A stretch of DNA of 64,000 nt, from contig JAKMXF010000305.1 in NCBI GenBank assembly GCA_024704765.1, forward strand, positions 38,682-102,681, written 5' to 3'. Below, one piece after another: positions 23,572-35,779 of the stretch. A program made the position numbers and the translations under genes. How positions within the stretch are numbered: the first letter of the stretch is position 1; the number at the start of each line of letters is the position of its first letter. The notes under the pieces were generated by a model. That model saw only the letters and a program-made list of their open reading frames with translations, was not told the origin of the DNA and did not search any database. The stretch comes from Oopsacas minuta. Lineage: Eukaryota > Porifera > Hexactinellida > Lyssacinosida > Leucopsacidae.

Positions 23572-24639
23572 ATGGCTTCAAAACACTATCAAGAAAAACC
23601 GAGCAACGAGCTTATATAAAGATTTGTACCGTACTCGGCGAGAAACCACTCCATTAACATGAGGATCTCGTCGCTGTTTATCATGGGGAAGCTCTAGCGT
23701 ATCCCCTTTAAAGGATTAGGCAGGAAAATTCAAGGTTGGTAGAGGCAGCATTGTGGAATCCCATTGAACCGGAAGATCAATTTCCAGTACCACTCCTAAA
23801 ATTGCCTTTCAAATTCTGGAACTATTGGATATAGACCCCAATTTGCGGTTTGAAGCGATTGCCCTAACCCTGGATATCTTAGGGGTGGTCATACAATTCT
23901 ATACCATTATCTCGAATATCGAAAGATTTCAGCCCGATGGATACCTTAAATCCTCACCAAGGTGCAAAAGGAGAAGAGGTTTCGTGCGCGAAAAATTGAT
24001 TAAAGAATATAGAGATTGTGATTTTCGAATGTCATATGAAATTGTTACTGGTGACAAATTTGAATTGAATTTTCTGAAGCTCTGCGTAAGGAATAAATCA
24101 AATCGTGGTTCTCATAACGTTCTTATCCCTCCGAAAAGGCAAGTCCGGACTTCCAAGACGATAATGATCTCTACAGCATATATTTTGAAGCATATTTTTG
24201 CCTTTGGCTCAAATACCTGTGCCTAAAAGTGAATGACTCAATGGAGAATTTTACGCTCATTAATGGCAGAGAGAATTCGAAAAAGTATATAAAACACGAC
24301 TTCCGTGTACAGGAACTCGAGGAATCGAACTTCTCCACGATAATGCAAGATCTCATGTTTCAAAATACGTTAGGGAAATCATTGAAGATATCGGGTTTGA
24401 AACGATGGAACATTTTCCGTATTCCCCAGATTTATCACCTTTTGATTTCTGGCTATTTCCTGAGCTGAAAAACATCTCGGAGGACGGATAGTCATACTCG
24501 ACAGAAAGAGCTGGGAAACGGGATTTACCACCACCGCAATTCAGTCGACAGAGACTAGTATCAAACATTTTTGAAGTTGGTTGTATGGCTACAACTATGC
24601 ATAGATGTAGAGGTGGAGTATCTCGAACATTATATGTAA
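23572..24639 (+). pseudogene. Mariner DD34D transposase with several frameshifts
   Basis: Translation starts MASKHYQEKPSNELI at 23572 and breaks soon after. Further on one sees PNLRFEAIALTLDI, LIKEYRDCDFR, the first Asp in IVTGDKFELNF (TGDE in relatives), HDNARSHVSKYVREI (second Asp) and YSPDLSPFDFWLFPEL (third Asp). The count between the second and third Asp is 34. The original C-terminus, EYLEHYM and TAA at 24637-24639, is still readable in another frame. Length is normal for the family (about 350 codons). Frames change several times, so it is dead. Confidence 0.85.
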
Positions 24640-24709
24640 ATTTTGATTAGTAAGTTGTTGTAGCTTAAGATATTCAAAAATGATGGGAACTTTTTGAATG
24701 CCCTAAGTA

Positions 24710-26219
24710 AAATCCTAGATGGCTGACTACCTTATTTCTAACTGGATACCATAATTTGACAACTTAACAATGTACAATGTTGTAATAATGTAGTAGAATT
24801 ACAGTTAGCTCTGCTTTTGAGGTATCACGTTGTAATGTCATCAAGAGAGTATGAAATTCCAAAAATAAATTCTAGTGGATTTGAAGTAGATTTCCTCAAA
24901 AGAATACATACATATTAAATAGTATTCGTGACATCGTACATTAACTATTATTGCCAAAATTGATTGTATAATTACTTTGAGATGGCGGAATCAACCTATA
25001 GCATTTTAGAATGAAATTTAAATATCACAAACAATTTTAACGTAAAGAATACCACTAAGTACATCATCGAGTTCATCGAGAGGGAAGTACATTTGGCCAG
25101 TAATTTATCATCGATATATAATTGAAAAAATATTAAAAATCGATGAATTACCTAGACTTTCAATTTATACATTTTTCTTGTTTGTCTCATGCCAAACATT
25201 GTTTATATGCTTTCATTATAGCTAATTCTGAATTTGAAGTCAATTTTCCTCGTCACCTTACAATTTTATGATTTTCAAATTACCAAATTTTGATGAACAT
25301 TTTTCAAAAGTATGATGGAATCATCAACAATTTTATTGTATTTTATAACTATAGAGTAGTTGTTCTTCACTTGAAACAGGATCAACTCTGTATTTGTGGA
25401 ATTATTTATTTTGCTCGCCATAAAGAGTATATTTGTAATTTTTGTTATTGATTTTATGTGTACTAATTCCCAATTTTCACATATTATTGCTTCTTTCAAA
25501 AATGATTTTCTACTTACTACGATGACAAATCCCTACAATTCCCGAAAAACTAGAGAACCTTACCTAACACCTAATGAGACGTTACGTGCTTTAACAGTCT
25601 CTGAGATCTTTGCTTCGTTGGGATTTTGCCTTATAATAATTATCGCTCGGATCAACACAGAATCCCAACGAAAGCTTACATAATATGATGTGGCACAACG
25701 CTCCGAAGGTGAAGCGACAAGGTCAGAAGTCCCTTGTTCCCTGTACTGCACTCGCGGTACTGAGCTTTATTGCGAAGGCTGTCCTACTCTGCTATATTGA
25801 AAGAGTTGGGGATGAAGATTGGCAACAGTAATGGCAAGTTTCTTTCGAATTGGGACCGTCAGAGAAGTCTTGCACGTGAAGCCGTGGCATTGAGGCTCCT
25901 AAGCGTCGCTGGGGACCAATGGTTACAGCTAATCTTTACACAGAATATTCAAGAAAGCGCAGGTACATGTCGGTATATAAGTCGCGGATGTTATGTTCCG
26001 AGATTGTATCTGATGACAACAGTTCTGATAATCACTACCCACTTAAGACCTCCAAGTCCACTGGTAATTGGATATCCTGTAAGCAGCGTGAGAGGATTGG
26101 TATCATTGGATGTTGTAGGCATTATGTTCAAGCAGTACCTAAAAGATGTCTTCTTCTGCTCTAACTGTCATGTATAGTCTTGCCATTTTGTATTGATACT
26201 ATACATCTGAAAAACAAAA
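24710..26219. other. Intron sequence; one short inverted repeat
   Basis: An inverted repeat with 12-base perfect arms (TTCGTTGGGATT at 25614-25625 and AATCCCAACGAA at 25661-25672, loop 35 nt) lies inside a stretch open in several frames (25396-26177). No family was recognised in those frames. Confidence 0.35.
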
Positions 26220-26529
26220 TACAGTAGAGTTCGTCTGTTAGCAATTACCTCATTAGCAAGATTCGCTTATTAGCAAGTTTTTTAGGGTCACAATGGCCTA
26301 AATTACATAAATTATGTTCCTTTATTAGCGAGTTCTCCTATAAGTAAGTTTACTCATAAACTCGACTTGCTAATAACTTAATAAGGCAACTTTTGTTCAT
26401 TTATTAACAAGAACTTGCTATAATAAGATTATTCTGTAGTATAGTAGTAAACCTAATTTACAGTCTTCAATTCAGTGGAAATTGTGGTTGCTTTTGAATT
26501 AAGTAGAAAGATTTCTCCTTAGTATACTA

Positions 26530-27869
26530 CAGGATGTAACGAAAGTGTTGACATCCTAGATAATTCATTAAAACTTATAATATATTTGAGTGATTCGAAA
26601 TATTATCGGTTTATATATGAACCATTTCGTTCAAATACAATTCTTATACGTTCCGGCATGCTAGCTACTAAATTCTCTGAAATACTTGGGCTAATTTCTC
26701 TCCATGCTGATTTGACTGTTTCTATTAGCTGTTCACACCTTGTGATTTGGCCCTCTTCATTAACCTTCTTTTTCACTATTCCCCAAAGGTTTTCAATAGG
26801 GTTTAAGTCAGGGGAGTTCCCAGGCCATTCAATCTTATGCCAGAACCATTTGAATGATCTTGGCACCACTTCTGGGTTGCATTGGCCGTGTGTGCCGGTG
26901 ACCATCTTGCATGAAGATGAATTCGGACATCTTTTCCTACATTGGCCGCTCCAAAACCGATCCATTATTTCAACAACGGTGAACTGCTCCCATACAAGTC
27001 TTGGCCAAAATTTGATTAATGTCGTATGCACTATTTATTGTTTGCCCTTGAGGGATTATATGCAGTTCTGAAAGTAGCTGATGTGACATCATGCCCCATG
27101 CATGAATCTTTGCCGGAAATTTAATTGAAAACACCGAAGGAACATCTTGCTTATTCTTTGCCAAAACCCGATTATTTTGTTTGTTTGGCGTTGCAAAGAG
27201 CTGGAAGGGAGACTCATCTGACCAGAGAACTTTTTTCCAGTCGTTAACTGTCCAATATTGATGCTTCCGAGCAAAACTCAGACGATCTTGGATGTTCCTT
27301 TGTGATAGTCGAGGTATTTCTTGCCTTTTGAAAGACCTAACACCCGAAGATCCGTTCAAATGACGATGCACACACATCTGGGATACAGGATTGCCTCTAT
27401 GCTTTAATCTCTGTAAAGTTTTCTTGTAGATTGCCTACATTTACCGAGAGACTTAGAAATAACAATTTATCCGCCCCTTTCAAAATAGGAGGCCTCTCTG
27501 AACGAGGTTTAGTCACTAACGAACTACCTTTTCATACAAACTACGCCATCGTTTCACCGAAGAGATTGAAACATTCAAGTCTTATGCCACTTTCTTCTTG
27601 TATGAGCCCTGCATCTAGCATGCCTATAGCTCGAGAACGAACCAAGATTCCATGCTCACGGACATCCATTAATACGAAATAATGCAACAATGCTGATATT
27701 GGAAAACAATTCAAATATTAAATACTATAAGTAATTTATGTAGTCAGAAATAATCTAAAGTACTATAACTATATTTACAAAAAGTATAGGAAACAAACTA
27801 TATATGGTTCATTAATATTTTTGATTTTCATAGTAAAATAAATGGTATCAACACTTTCGTTGCACCGTG
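26530..27869 (-). mobile_element. Tc1-like transposon nested in the MITE
   Basis: The left end is CAGGATGTAACGAAAGTGTT and the complement of the right end is CACGGTGCAACGAAAGTGTT. Both are bounded by TA (26528-26529, 27870-27871). It is the same family as the broken copy at 38606-41043, which shares ends, leader sequence and protein. Length is 1,340 bp. Confidence 0.88.
26603..27669 (-). pseudogene. Tc1-like DD34E transposase, frameshifted
   Basis: The start at 27669 reads MDVREHGILVRSRAIGMLDA, then frame is lost. The stretch 27377-26970 contains VRSFKRQEIPRLSQRNI, the first Asp in VLWSDESPFQLF, and HAWGMMSHQLLSELHIIP. The overlapping frame 27031-26603 has WPGNSPDLNPIENLWGIV with the catalytic Glu and a normal C-terminus ending SYINR. 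The second Asp (MQDGA-type) is disrupted by shifts around 26920. Size matches intact Tc1 transposases (about 350 codons), but at least three frame changes inactivate it. Confidence 0.87.
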
Positions 27870-28187
27870 TACAATATCCTTATACATAATATTATCACAT
27901 ACAGGTATGTATATGTATATCCAACAATAGTATTTATCAAATTGATTGAGTTGCTCTATTAGCAAGTTTTTTCATCTAAAACCCGACTTGCAGATAAGCG
28001 AACTCCACTGTATATATTCGAGATTTTCCAAAAATGAGAGCATATGAAGGTATACTATATTATCTATCCTTTCATATCATATTAACTAAGTTTCTATCAC
28101 CTCAAATGTTCAAATCTTTGAATATGTGAGTGGTAAATTGGAGTCGGTAAGTGAAAATCTGCTGTCATATACATTTTTTTAACCTAG

Positions 28188-28510
28188 ATTGCACATGTTC
28201 AAGCTGAAAGGGATATACTCGCTGAAGCAGATAATGAATGGGTTGTTAAACTATATTACTCATTTCAGGACTTAGAGTTTCTTTATTTCGTAATGGACTA
28301 TATTCCAGGTGGTGATATGATGTCTTTGTTAATTAAATTTGGTACATTTCCAGAACATCTATCAATGTTTTACGTTGCAGAATTAGTAATGGCTATTGAA
28401 TCGGTCCACAAAATGGGATTCATACACAGAGACATCAAACCAGATAACATTCTGATTGATATTGATGGACACATTAAACTGACGGATTTTGGCCTATGCA
28501 CTGGCTTTAG
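28188..28510 (+). CDS. LATS: LATS/Warts kinase, exon with catalytic loop and DFG motif
   Basis: After the acceptor AACCTAG the exon reads [20 protein letters not shown], which is family-typical. It goes on with [23 protein letters not shown] and the catalytic loop [12 protein letters not shown] (HRD at 28425-28433), then the magnesium-binding [10 protein letters not shown] (DFG at 28485-28493). It ends with two bases of an Arg codon at a GTATGT donor (28511). The 323 nt follow exon 18176-18584 in phase 0 and join 45791 in phase 2. All catalytic residues are present. LEF replaces the more common KDN before LYF without a length change. Confidence 0.97.
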
Positions 28511-28666
28511 GTATGTTTATCTCACCACGGACACCTACACGCGAATATGACACTCTCACATCACCCTAAAATCAGGTTAAATTCATCTTCCATAACTTTT
28601 GTTTGACTTGAAATTTCCATCCCTTTTGTCTTTAAATGCAAGGAAATCTTTGAAAATTTATCTTTG

Positions 28667-28750
28667 TGGGGACTTTCGTCATAACTGACACACAACTCGG
28701 CCAATTTCCTTTTAACCATGGATGGTATTGTATTCATCTAGATTACTGTA
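28667..28750 (+). repeat. Dispersed repeat, copy 1
   Basis: GGGGACTTTCGTCATAACTG followed by CAATTTCCTTTTAACCATGG and TCATCTAGATTA resembles 55020-55097 in the same orientation (AAGGGACGTCTCATAACGAA, CAATTTCCATATAACCATGG, CGTGTAGATTGA). Confidence 0.5.
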
Positions 28751-31384
28751 ATATAATACTTTGGTGCCAAGCACAGGACAGTGTAAGTTTTGCACTATAT
28801 ATGTATTACCAACACATTAATTATTGAATATGTATAGCTCCTTAATTTATAATTTGCTATCATTTAATCGCGTATAGCCATTTTTTGAGAATTTTTCTCA
28901 ATATTTGACCCCGTTTTGTCCATGTTTACGAAGGATGAATCTTCTATCCTTACTTCTTATTATTGTGTTATCTAAGTACGTTTGAAATGTTGATGGATTA
29001 TTGAAACATTCTTCCGTTTTATACGAATGTTATTTGAACTGAAGTTGGCCATATCTGAAAAGAAAGGTGATATTTGATGCTAATCTAGTATCACCAATTG
29101 TTGGCTTCCTATTCATGGATAATTGAGCTTAAACAACTAATCCTAATAAATTTATTCGAATACCTTATTATATGAAGTGAATCAAGATAATCCTTAACCG
29201 TTAGAGTTAAGTATTAAAATCTTATGTTTCGTTAGAGGAATCTACTGTATATTTCTCCAATGATAGCATAGAATTACAGTATACTGTACTGTTTTATGAA
29301 ATATTGGACACTCTAGTATAGTGGCATTTCCAGTAACGGGGACCATTCATCGTAAACCTTGAGACAATATATGTAGTGATGGGAGTTACTTCCTAGCTTA
29401 ACAAAGCATAGCATCTCTAGACACAGAACAATATATCCAGAGTCTCAGCCACTATACCAAGCTATAATACAGGTTAGAAGCTAACACAAAGAATTCCAAT
29501 AAGAAAATTATAAGTTTCAATGCTGAAACGGTGTTTGACTTACCCTGAAATCTCTGTTGTCTTTTCTTAAAAGGATGATGGTTTCCGAGTACTCACTTTC
29601 CTAGCAAAAACAGAGAAGACTGGTATTGTTTTTTCAATATTCTTATCTAGCACTAAATATTCCTGCTAATCGCATTAATTAATTTCTCTTCTAGTCAACG
29701 AAGGCAAGCTGCATTAATAAGAGTTTAATTAGTTGAATTCATCCTTGTCACAATAATTCTAATATCTATTTGATACCTAAAAATACTTTGGTGAAATATA
29801 TATTATATAAAGGCTTTCTATAAATAATGAGTATTTAAATATTTCAATCCTGCAGCATTTGTTTTCTAGTGTTTATACCTTATGGTAAGTTCATCAACTT
29901 ACTATCTATAGGATTAATAATGTTATTTATACGAATACTAAAGCATAGAACTACGCAATTGGCATCAATTCATTTACATGCTTACCATAGCCATATATTC
30001 ATAATTTCTATTTACTGAAAAGTCCTTATTGGAGTAAACTCCTAAAATCAGGTCACCCTTTCGAATGGTTAAGAATGACTGTATAAGAGCCATCACCTGA
30101 ATACATCGTAAGGAAGTATTGTTAGAGACGATGTTATGACGTAATTGTCGCCATACAATCGTCTTCTTACAATTTCCCTTCAAACAATTTGGGCTATATA
30201 TGGACTTGGTATGTATATTAAATTGTCCATTAATTATTCTATGGATTTTAATCTGAGAAGAGCGCGAAAATATATACAATCATAATCTGTGTTTTTTTTG
30301 TTTTTTTTAAGTGGCACTAGTAATTGGTATTATTTGTATTATAGTTATACTTTATTATGCCTCCAATGAATAGTGCCACGTTTTACAACAAATTGAATTA
30401 ATGCACTTAATTATTCGTAACCATACAAAATTTGGATTTTGTTTACTGCTTGAGGTAATAATTTGTACATAACCTCATATATATTCAATTGTTCCTAGAA
30501 ATTGATGAACTGAAACAAACAAATACTAGTGCCTGGTAGTAATTTGTATCACAATTTCCTTAACCATTGTTTTCTACAGTACTCAGCGCACCTATGGAAA
30601 GTCCCATAGCCCAGCTCAGGAGACATATCCCTCTGTATAATTACAGACAGGAGTCGCCAAATTGTTTTCGAGGATCCGATCTTAGCTCACACATGTACGA
30701 AACTGACAAATATGCCTTGCCAATATTTTGATCTCTTTGTATGGACAGTGATTCCAATGTACCAAGGGAAATGTCGATACTTGCGATTGTTTCGATTTTT
30801 ACAGTGCTATAGAATTATCTATTATTTGGTAAGTCATCCCTGAGTGTCTTTTGAGCATATTAGCCCGGCCCATCAAGCAGCATAAATACAAACTCCTTGA
30901 TGACAACTGGAACTGATTCCAGAAAACACAATACTGGTAAGTGAAGATATCACTACGAATTGAGAGGCGGCTAAAGGCTTTGGCTTTAATCATTCTTCAA
31001 ATACACTCATCACAAATTATAATTCAGTAAGTAGCATCTTCTACAGAATTTTGTGTGTTTTTAACTAGTTTCGCAATTGTACTGGAATTGTTTCCCTTTC
31101 TTTATTGTTGTTGATGATTTTAAATTCTTTCTCTTAATTATTTGAGACGATTTCTGAGGTGTGCTAATCAAGCTGAGTGGTACTCCACTTCAAGAATCTA
31201 AAGCAATGGGATTTCATTCATGTCCAGGTAGCAGAGGAATGTCTTTCAAATGTGTAGTCAATTTATTCTGATAGTATGCCACATCATGGGTCCTGAATTC
31301 TTACAGGTTACCAGTTTCCTATCACAGAAAACGATCTTTAATTGTTGGTCGTTAGCATTTCCTATAATCCTAGTCAGCCGGAAC

Positions 31385-31434
31385 AATAAATATTTGCTTC
31401 CGTCAGACTTTTATGACGGAAGCAAATATTTATT
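31385..31434. repeat. Perfect 21-bp inverted repeat with 8-nt loop
   Basis: The arms 31385-31405 and 31414-31434 are exact reverse complements (AATAAATATTTGCTTCC... and its complement), with loop GACTTTTA. It lies in the intron after the DFG exon. It would fold as a stable hairpin in RNA or single-stranded DNA. No terminal-repeat or target-duplication context was found. Confidence 0.8.
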
Positions 31435-32078
31435 AAGGCAATTGGCTGGGTAATTTCCGATAATGTGATTTTTCAATGTCTTCACCCGATTTTCACCGTA
31501 CTAGCCCCATAATATCCATATATGTCGAAGGTTTGCCCCGGATCTTCACATATTTTCAATCCTTTTTCACATGCAAACTTACTAAAGGTAAAGATTGCTC
31601 CCTGAAACAAATTTCACATAAACATTGATATACGTAGTAGATACATTTTGTTGGGTAATTTCCAAGTTGTACTTCAGTATAGTTTATAACATTCAATTTG
31701 TATTCTTTTATCTTATATTTTTCCAAACCAACTCTAAAATAAGATTACTTCATTAATTGATTTCGAAATTGTATACAATTACAGTACAATATTCATTAAT
31801 GCAAACCTGTGTAGCAATGGAATATATATGGGGGCGTTAAATGTACTGATCTTTTGGAATGTTTATTTCTTCGAAGTGTTCACCTTTTGGTTAACTATTT
31901 CACCTCAAAATATAGGTACAGTGGAATCGCACTTAACGGTCAACCCAGAACAGCCGTCACCTAAATATAGAATACTACATATAATATTTAACAAATGATT
32001 GCCATCAGATACAGGTAATCCTATTTATAATACTTTTGCAAGCAGAAGCACAAAATACTTAAAATTGCTACATTTTTA

Positions 32079-33400
32079 CTAGGGCGTTCAATAAGTTTTG
32101 CGGGCGATATCATAGAACAGGATGCAAACATTATGTACACTAATTCACTATATTATTTATTCAAAGTAATCCCCTCCCGCAGATACACAAGGTTTTAACC
32201 TTCCCACGCACTTGTTAAACACATTTCTGTATTCTTCTTCGGGGATAGATTTGAAGTACTGCTACAGACCCGTTCCGAGTGCCTGTGAAGTGTTAAAATC
32301 TTTGTCTTGAAGGTAGATTTTAAGCTTGGGAATAGCCAAAGATCAGACAAAGTTGGTCTGATGAGTATGGAGAAGTAATTCTAACCCTTCTACATCCAAG
32401 AAATTTTGGTAAGCTTAGCTGTATGGGAACTGGCGTTATCAATTAAAATCTTAATTCCTCGAGTTCCGGTTTTCGGGCGGCACTTTCTGTATTTTTTATA
32501 AAATTTGGAAGCATTTGCCCTGTAAAGAAAGTAGCAATGACGGCCTTACCACTCTCACAAGGTAATTGCAAGGCAATTCCATGACTACTGAAGAAGATGG
32601 TATACATAATCTTAGGTTTTCTGAGGTGGGGCCTAGGAATTTTCGCTGGTTGTTCGTCGCCCCTCACCCATGATCACTTCTTATACTTGCTATATGGTGT
32701 TGAATAGTACACCCACGTCTCGTCACCAGTAGTAATCTCTGTTAGGCATCTAGAATCGCAGTTCTCATAAGTTTCCAAGAGTTTCTTGGCAATATTCAGT
32801 CATGCCAACCTTTGATTCTCACTGAGCTTATGCGGGACCCATTTCCCACAAATCGATCGGTAGCCAAGCTCAGTCGTCAGAATTGTATGAATAGCTCCCG
32901 ATGAAATCTCCATACTTTGTTCTAAGTGATTGACAGTAATGCACTTGTCTTCCATGACAATACTTTCAATGAGTGCGATATTCTCTGAAGTGGTGGCGGA
33001 TACCAGTCTTCCAGATCGAGGCAAATCTGTGACATCAGCATCACCAGATCTAAAACGGGCAGCACATCGCTATACAGTAGATCTGGAAGGGCAATCCATG
33101 CATAATATCTCCTGTAACTCGCTGAAGATCTGTACGAGCTGGATCTTGAGTATTGTGCGAAACTCTATGTAAGCTCGCCATTTGAGGTTGAAATTATAAT
33201 CCTTTGAAGCCATAATTCGACAGTAGGTATAAATTGGCTACACGTAATTATCTCAAACATTCATAATTTGTATTGAATAAGCTTGAAACTTTCAGTATAT
33301 GGAGTTTAACTATATGGGCTTATAATATATGAAATTAGATATATTACTTGACTAATTCCTAAGATATATCATGACCCGCAAGACTTATTGAACGCCCTGA
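32079..33400 (-). mobile_element. Mariner transposon (1.32 kb)
   Basis: Ends share AGGGCGTTCAATAAGT (left at 32081; right as complement ending near 33398), followed by TTGCGGG in both. TA dinucleotides lie outside (32077-32078 and 33401-33402). A minus-strand transposase relic fills the interior. Confidence 0.85.
32157..33213 (-). pseudogene. Mariner DD34D-type transposase, decayed
   Basis: The frame starts MASKDYNFNLKWRAYIEFRT at 33213. The DNA-binding part continues with RSTVYRCAARFRSGDADVTD and LPRSGRLVSATTSENIALI, and with SMEISSGAIHTILTTELGYR at 33024-32800. Catalytic pieces follow: TTGDETWVYYSTPYSKYKK, PKIMYTIFFSSHGIALQLP, IDNASSHTAKL, then a frameshift within the PPYSPDL region, and KDKDFNTSQALG. 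The end GGDYFE-type with TAA is at 32157-32159. Stops and shifts make it inactive. Confidence 0.83.
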
Positions 33401-33402
33401 TA

Positions 33403-34430
33403 TCGTCATAATACCATGACAAATAGTAGAGCTACGAACTTTTAATCCCCTAGTACTAGTTCTTAGATGAGGATAGTATGGTGGATGCTCCATACTCCAA
33501 ATATTTCAAACACATGAGTACAATGTGATGACGACTTCAGCTGTGTCTTCATACACATAATCATGTATCCACGACAATATATATTCAACACATCAAAGTA
33601 GTAAATCACTATCATAGGGTATGTATTTATACTATTAAAACGCTAATAATCTATATATATTATTTACTAGCGCGCTCCGCTTGCTAGCTCGCTTTGCGAC
33701 AGCTTGGGCCTCAGGTTAGCTTATGGATTAAACAGCTACATTTGCCAGTGCTTTGGGGTTGCTATGCGACGGATTATACTCGGCACTACGTGCACCAAAT
33801 GAATAAAAAAGAAGAAATTTTAAGATAATATTATACATGGACCATCTCAATTGCATTTAATGGCCTTCTGTGGTTATCTTAGAGATGCTATGTCGCTTTT
33901 GGCTAGTAATCTCGGCACTTTGTACCTTGTTTATTATGAAATTCTGAATAACAAACATGAATAGATACTGGTGTGCTTCGTATGCTAGGTCTTGCCCGAC
34001 AACTGAATATTTTAGTCTTATTGGTCGCTACGCAATAAAATTACTCGGTAATTTAAAATTTAAAATTTAATTATCTATGGTCATTCATATTTCATTTAAT
34101 GGACTGTATCTCAAAACTCAGCCCTGGGGACTTAGAGTTTCTTCTTAGTTGAGGTACTCGGGTAGCGAAAGGTCTGCTTTTTCTGGGTCCTATACTGACA
34201 TTCTAATGCTAACATAGACTCAGAGTTGTGTACTCAAGAAATCGTGTAAATGATAGATTAGTACTCAATGGAAGAACTTCTAAGATGTTGAGAGACTGCG
34301 AACGAAAGTTGGAAGTTCGTTGATAGTCATCAAACGCAGGCCTAGAACAATGCATGGCTGGCCAATGATCAGAAGCTTCCTCTAGTTGTCTTCTAGTGAC
34401 ATATCGTAGACCACTAATTATTTTGACATT
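33403..34430. other. Intron sequence with a GC-rich repeat-like block
   Basis: At 33668-33790 the AT-rich background is broken by CGCGCTCCGCTTGCTAGC and CTCGCTTTGCGAC, with a similar TTGCTATGCGACGG shortly after. Comparable blocks occur near 57460-57510 (ACTTCGCTTGTTCGCGCTC) and 60045-60110 (CAAGCTTCGCTTTGTTGGGC). They look like parts of one dispersed repeat of unknown class. Confidence 0.4.
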
Positions 34431-34432
34431 TA

Positions 34433-35779
34433 CAGGGTGTATAATGATTGATGCCCTCTAATACAAGAATATTTATTAATGAAATGGGTTAAGAATATAT
34501 AATAATTCATTTGCCTATATATCTCCCCTTTAGTTTGATACATTTTTTGATGCGTTCGGCATTCCTCTATACATTTTGTCCAAAATTTCCGGTTGAATTT
34601 GGGACTAAGCTAATTTTACCTTCCTGATCAGAATTTCTGTATTTGTTGAAGGTGCCATTGTATCTACTTCAGTTTGGAGAATTGACCAGAGGTTCACTAT
34701 TGGATTTAGATCCGGTGAGTTTCCTGGTCAAATACCTTTAGCCCCAAAGCCTTTCAGGTTGCTCTTACACCATTCTTGGGAAATTTTTGCTTGATGCGCA
34801 GGTGCACCATCCTGTTGAAAGATGGATTTGGACATCTCTGGCAGCATAGCTATGCTTAAACATTACCGGTTTTTCGCTTTCTTCGCATTGCAGAAAGGAG
34901 GGAATTCTTCAAAATTTCTTCTGCATAGTATCCTGCTGTTATGGTTTGTCTTTTGGGAACAATATGTAATTCTGAGAGTGCACAGTAAGACATCATGCCC
35001 CACACATGTATTTTGCTCGGAAATTTGACCCTCTTGACTGGTGGAATTTGTGAAGTATCTTTAGCCCAGATACGATCGTTTTGCCGATTCGGAGGGTGCA
35101 AAATTTCAAATGGAAATTCGTCAGAAAATAGGACACGTTTCCAGTCTTCAACATTCCAATTTCTCGTTCTTTACAGAAATTCAGCCTGGCCGCAAGCTGT
35201 TTTTTCGTTCAGCAGCGGGTGTCGTTGTCGCTTATAGGGTTTAACTTGAAGGGTCTTCCTTAAATAATTATAAACCGTGCCATGAGTGATAGGAAATCCA
35301 CTAGCAGTTATTCTCTTGGCTAGCTTTCGAGTGGATTGGTTTCTTTTACTTATTGATTAGCCAAAATTATTTTCACAACTCTAGGGATGGATGATTTTGG
35401 TCCACGGCCCCCTATTTTCCGAAGGGATTCCCCTTTCTTGTACCGACTCCACCAACGTCTGAATGTGCTAATATCTGGCCCTATTAACTTAGCGCATTTT
35501 CTTTGCGTAAATCCTGCTTCTAACTTCCCAATAGCTCGATTTCGAGAAGATAGAGGATGCTCTTTAACCATATTTAATAGACTAATTTTCAAGAAAAAAG
35601 CAAAGTTTGATTTTCGTATAAATATAGGCACCAGTTAGATGAAATAGTATTAAAGATTATGTGTATTGATAACTAAAAGGTAAGAGATTAAGATACATTA
35701 AACTAGATTCATTTTACTAGTGTAAATATAAAGGTTATTCTTAAATATAAATATAGCGCATCAATCATTATACGCCCTG
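34433..35779 (-). mobile_element. Tc1-like transposon (1.35 kb)
   Basis: The left end CAGGGTGTATAATGATTGAT matches the complement of the right end CAGGGCGTATAATGATTGAT with one difference. TA flanks both (34431-34432, 35780-35781). It encodes a minus-strand transposase relic. Confidence 0.88.
34515..35571 (-). pseudogene. Tc1-like transposase with catalytic Glu changed to Val
   Basis: The start at 35571 reads MVKEHPLSSRNRAIGKLEAG, and the first open stretch continues through FRRWWSRYKKGESLRKIGGR to 35350. The middle part (35101-34856) has PPNRQNDRIWAKDT and HVWGMMSYCALSELHIVP. The second Asp is seen in IFQQDGAPAHQAKISQEW. The third catalytic motif reads SPDLNPIVNLWSIL: GTG at 34695-34697 encodes Val where DD34E enzymes need Glu. 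Stops in the C-terminus and frameshifts also occur. It ends near 34515. Confidence 0.86.

Larger units (their letters stand above)
23179..24707 (+). mobile_element. DD34D mariner (1.53 kb) containing a hAT fragment
   Basis: The inverted ends share GGGCATTCAAAAAGTTCCCA (left from 23183; right as complement ending near 24703) and are flanked by TA (23177-23178, 24708-24709). It is about 200 bases longer than most mariners. The excess corresponds to a foreign block at about 23320-23560, between the left end and the transposase start, which carries a hAT C-terminal coding fragment. Confidence 0.85.
26222..28010. mobile_element. Pogo/Tigger-like MITE split by a Tc1 insertion
   Basis: The left end CAGTAGAGTTCGTCTGTTAG and the complement of the right end, CAGTGGAGTTCGCTTATCTG, are imperfect inverted repeats flanked by TA (26220-26221 and 28011-28012). 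Both arms go on with TAGCAAGTTTTTT and TTGCTAATA-type sequence. Removing the Tc1 (26530-27869 plus one TA) leaves about 450 bases with no ORF, as for a non-autonomous pogo/Tigger derivative. Confidence 0.75.
28511..32078. other. Intron sequence with a perfect hairpin and small repeats
   Basis: Holds a dispersed repeat copy (28667-28750), the hairpin at 31385-31434 and a possible pogo/Tigger end (31918-31950, ACAGTGGAATCGCACTTAAC). Otherwise AT-rich with no gene recognised. Confidence 0.45.

Noticed and set aside
26586-27071. Plus-strand ORF of 161 codons
   Set aside because: It is antisense to the Tc1 transposase at 26603-27669.
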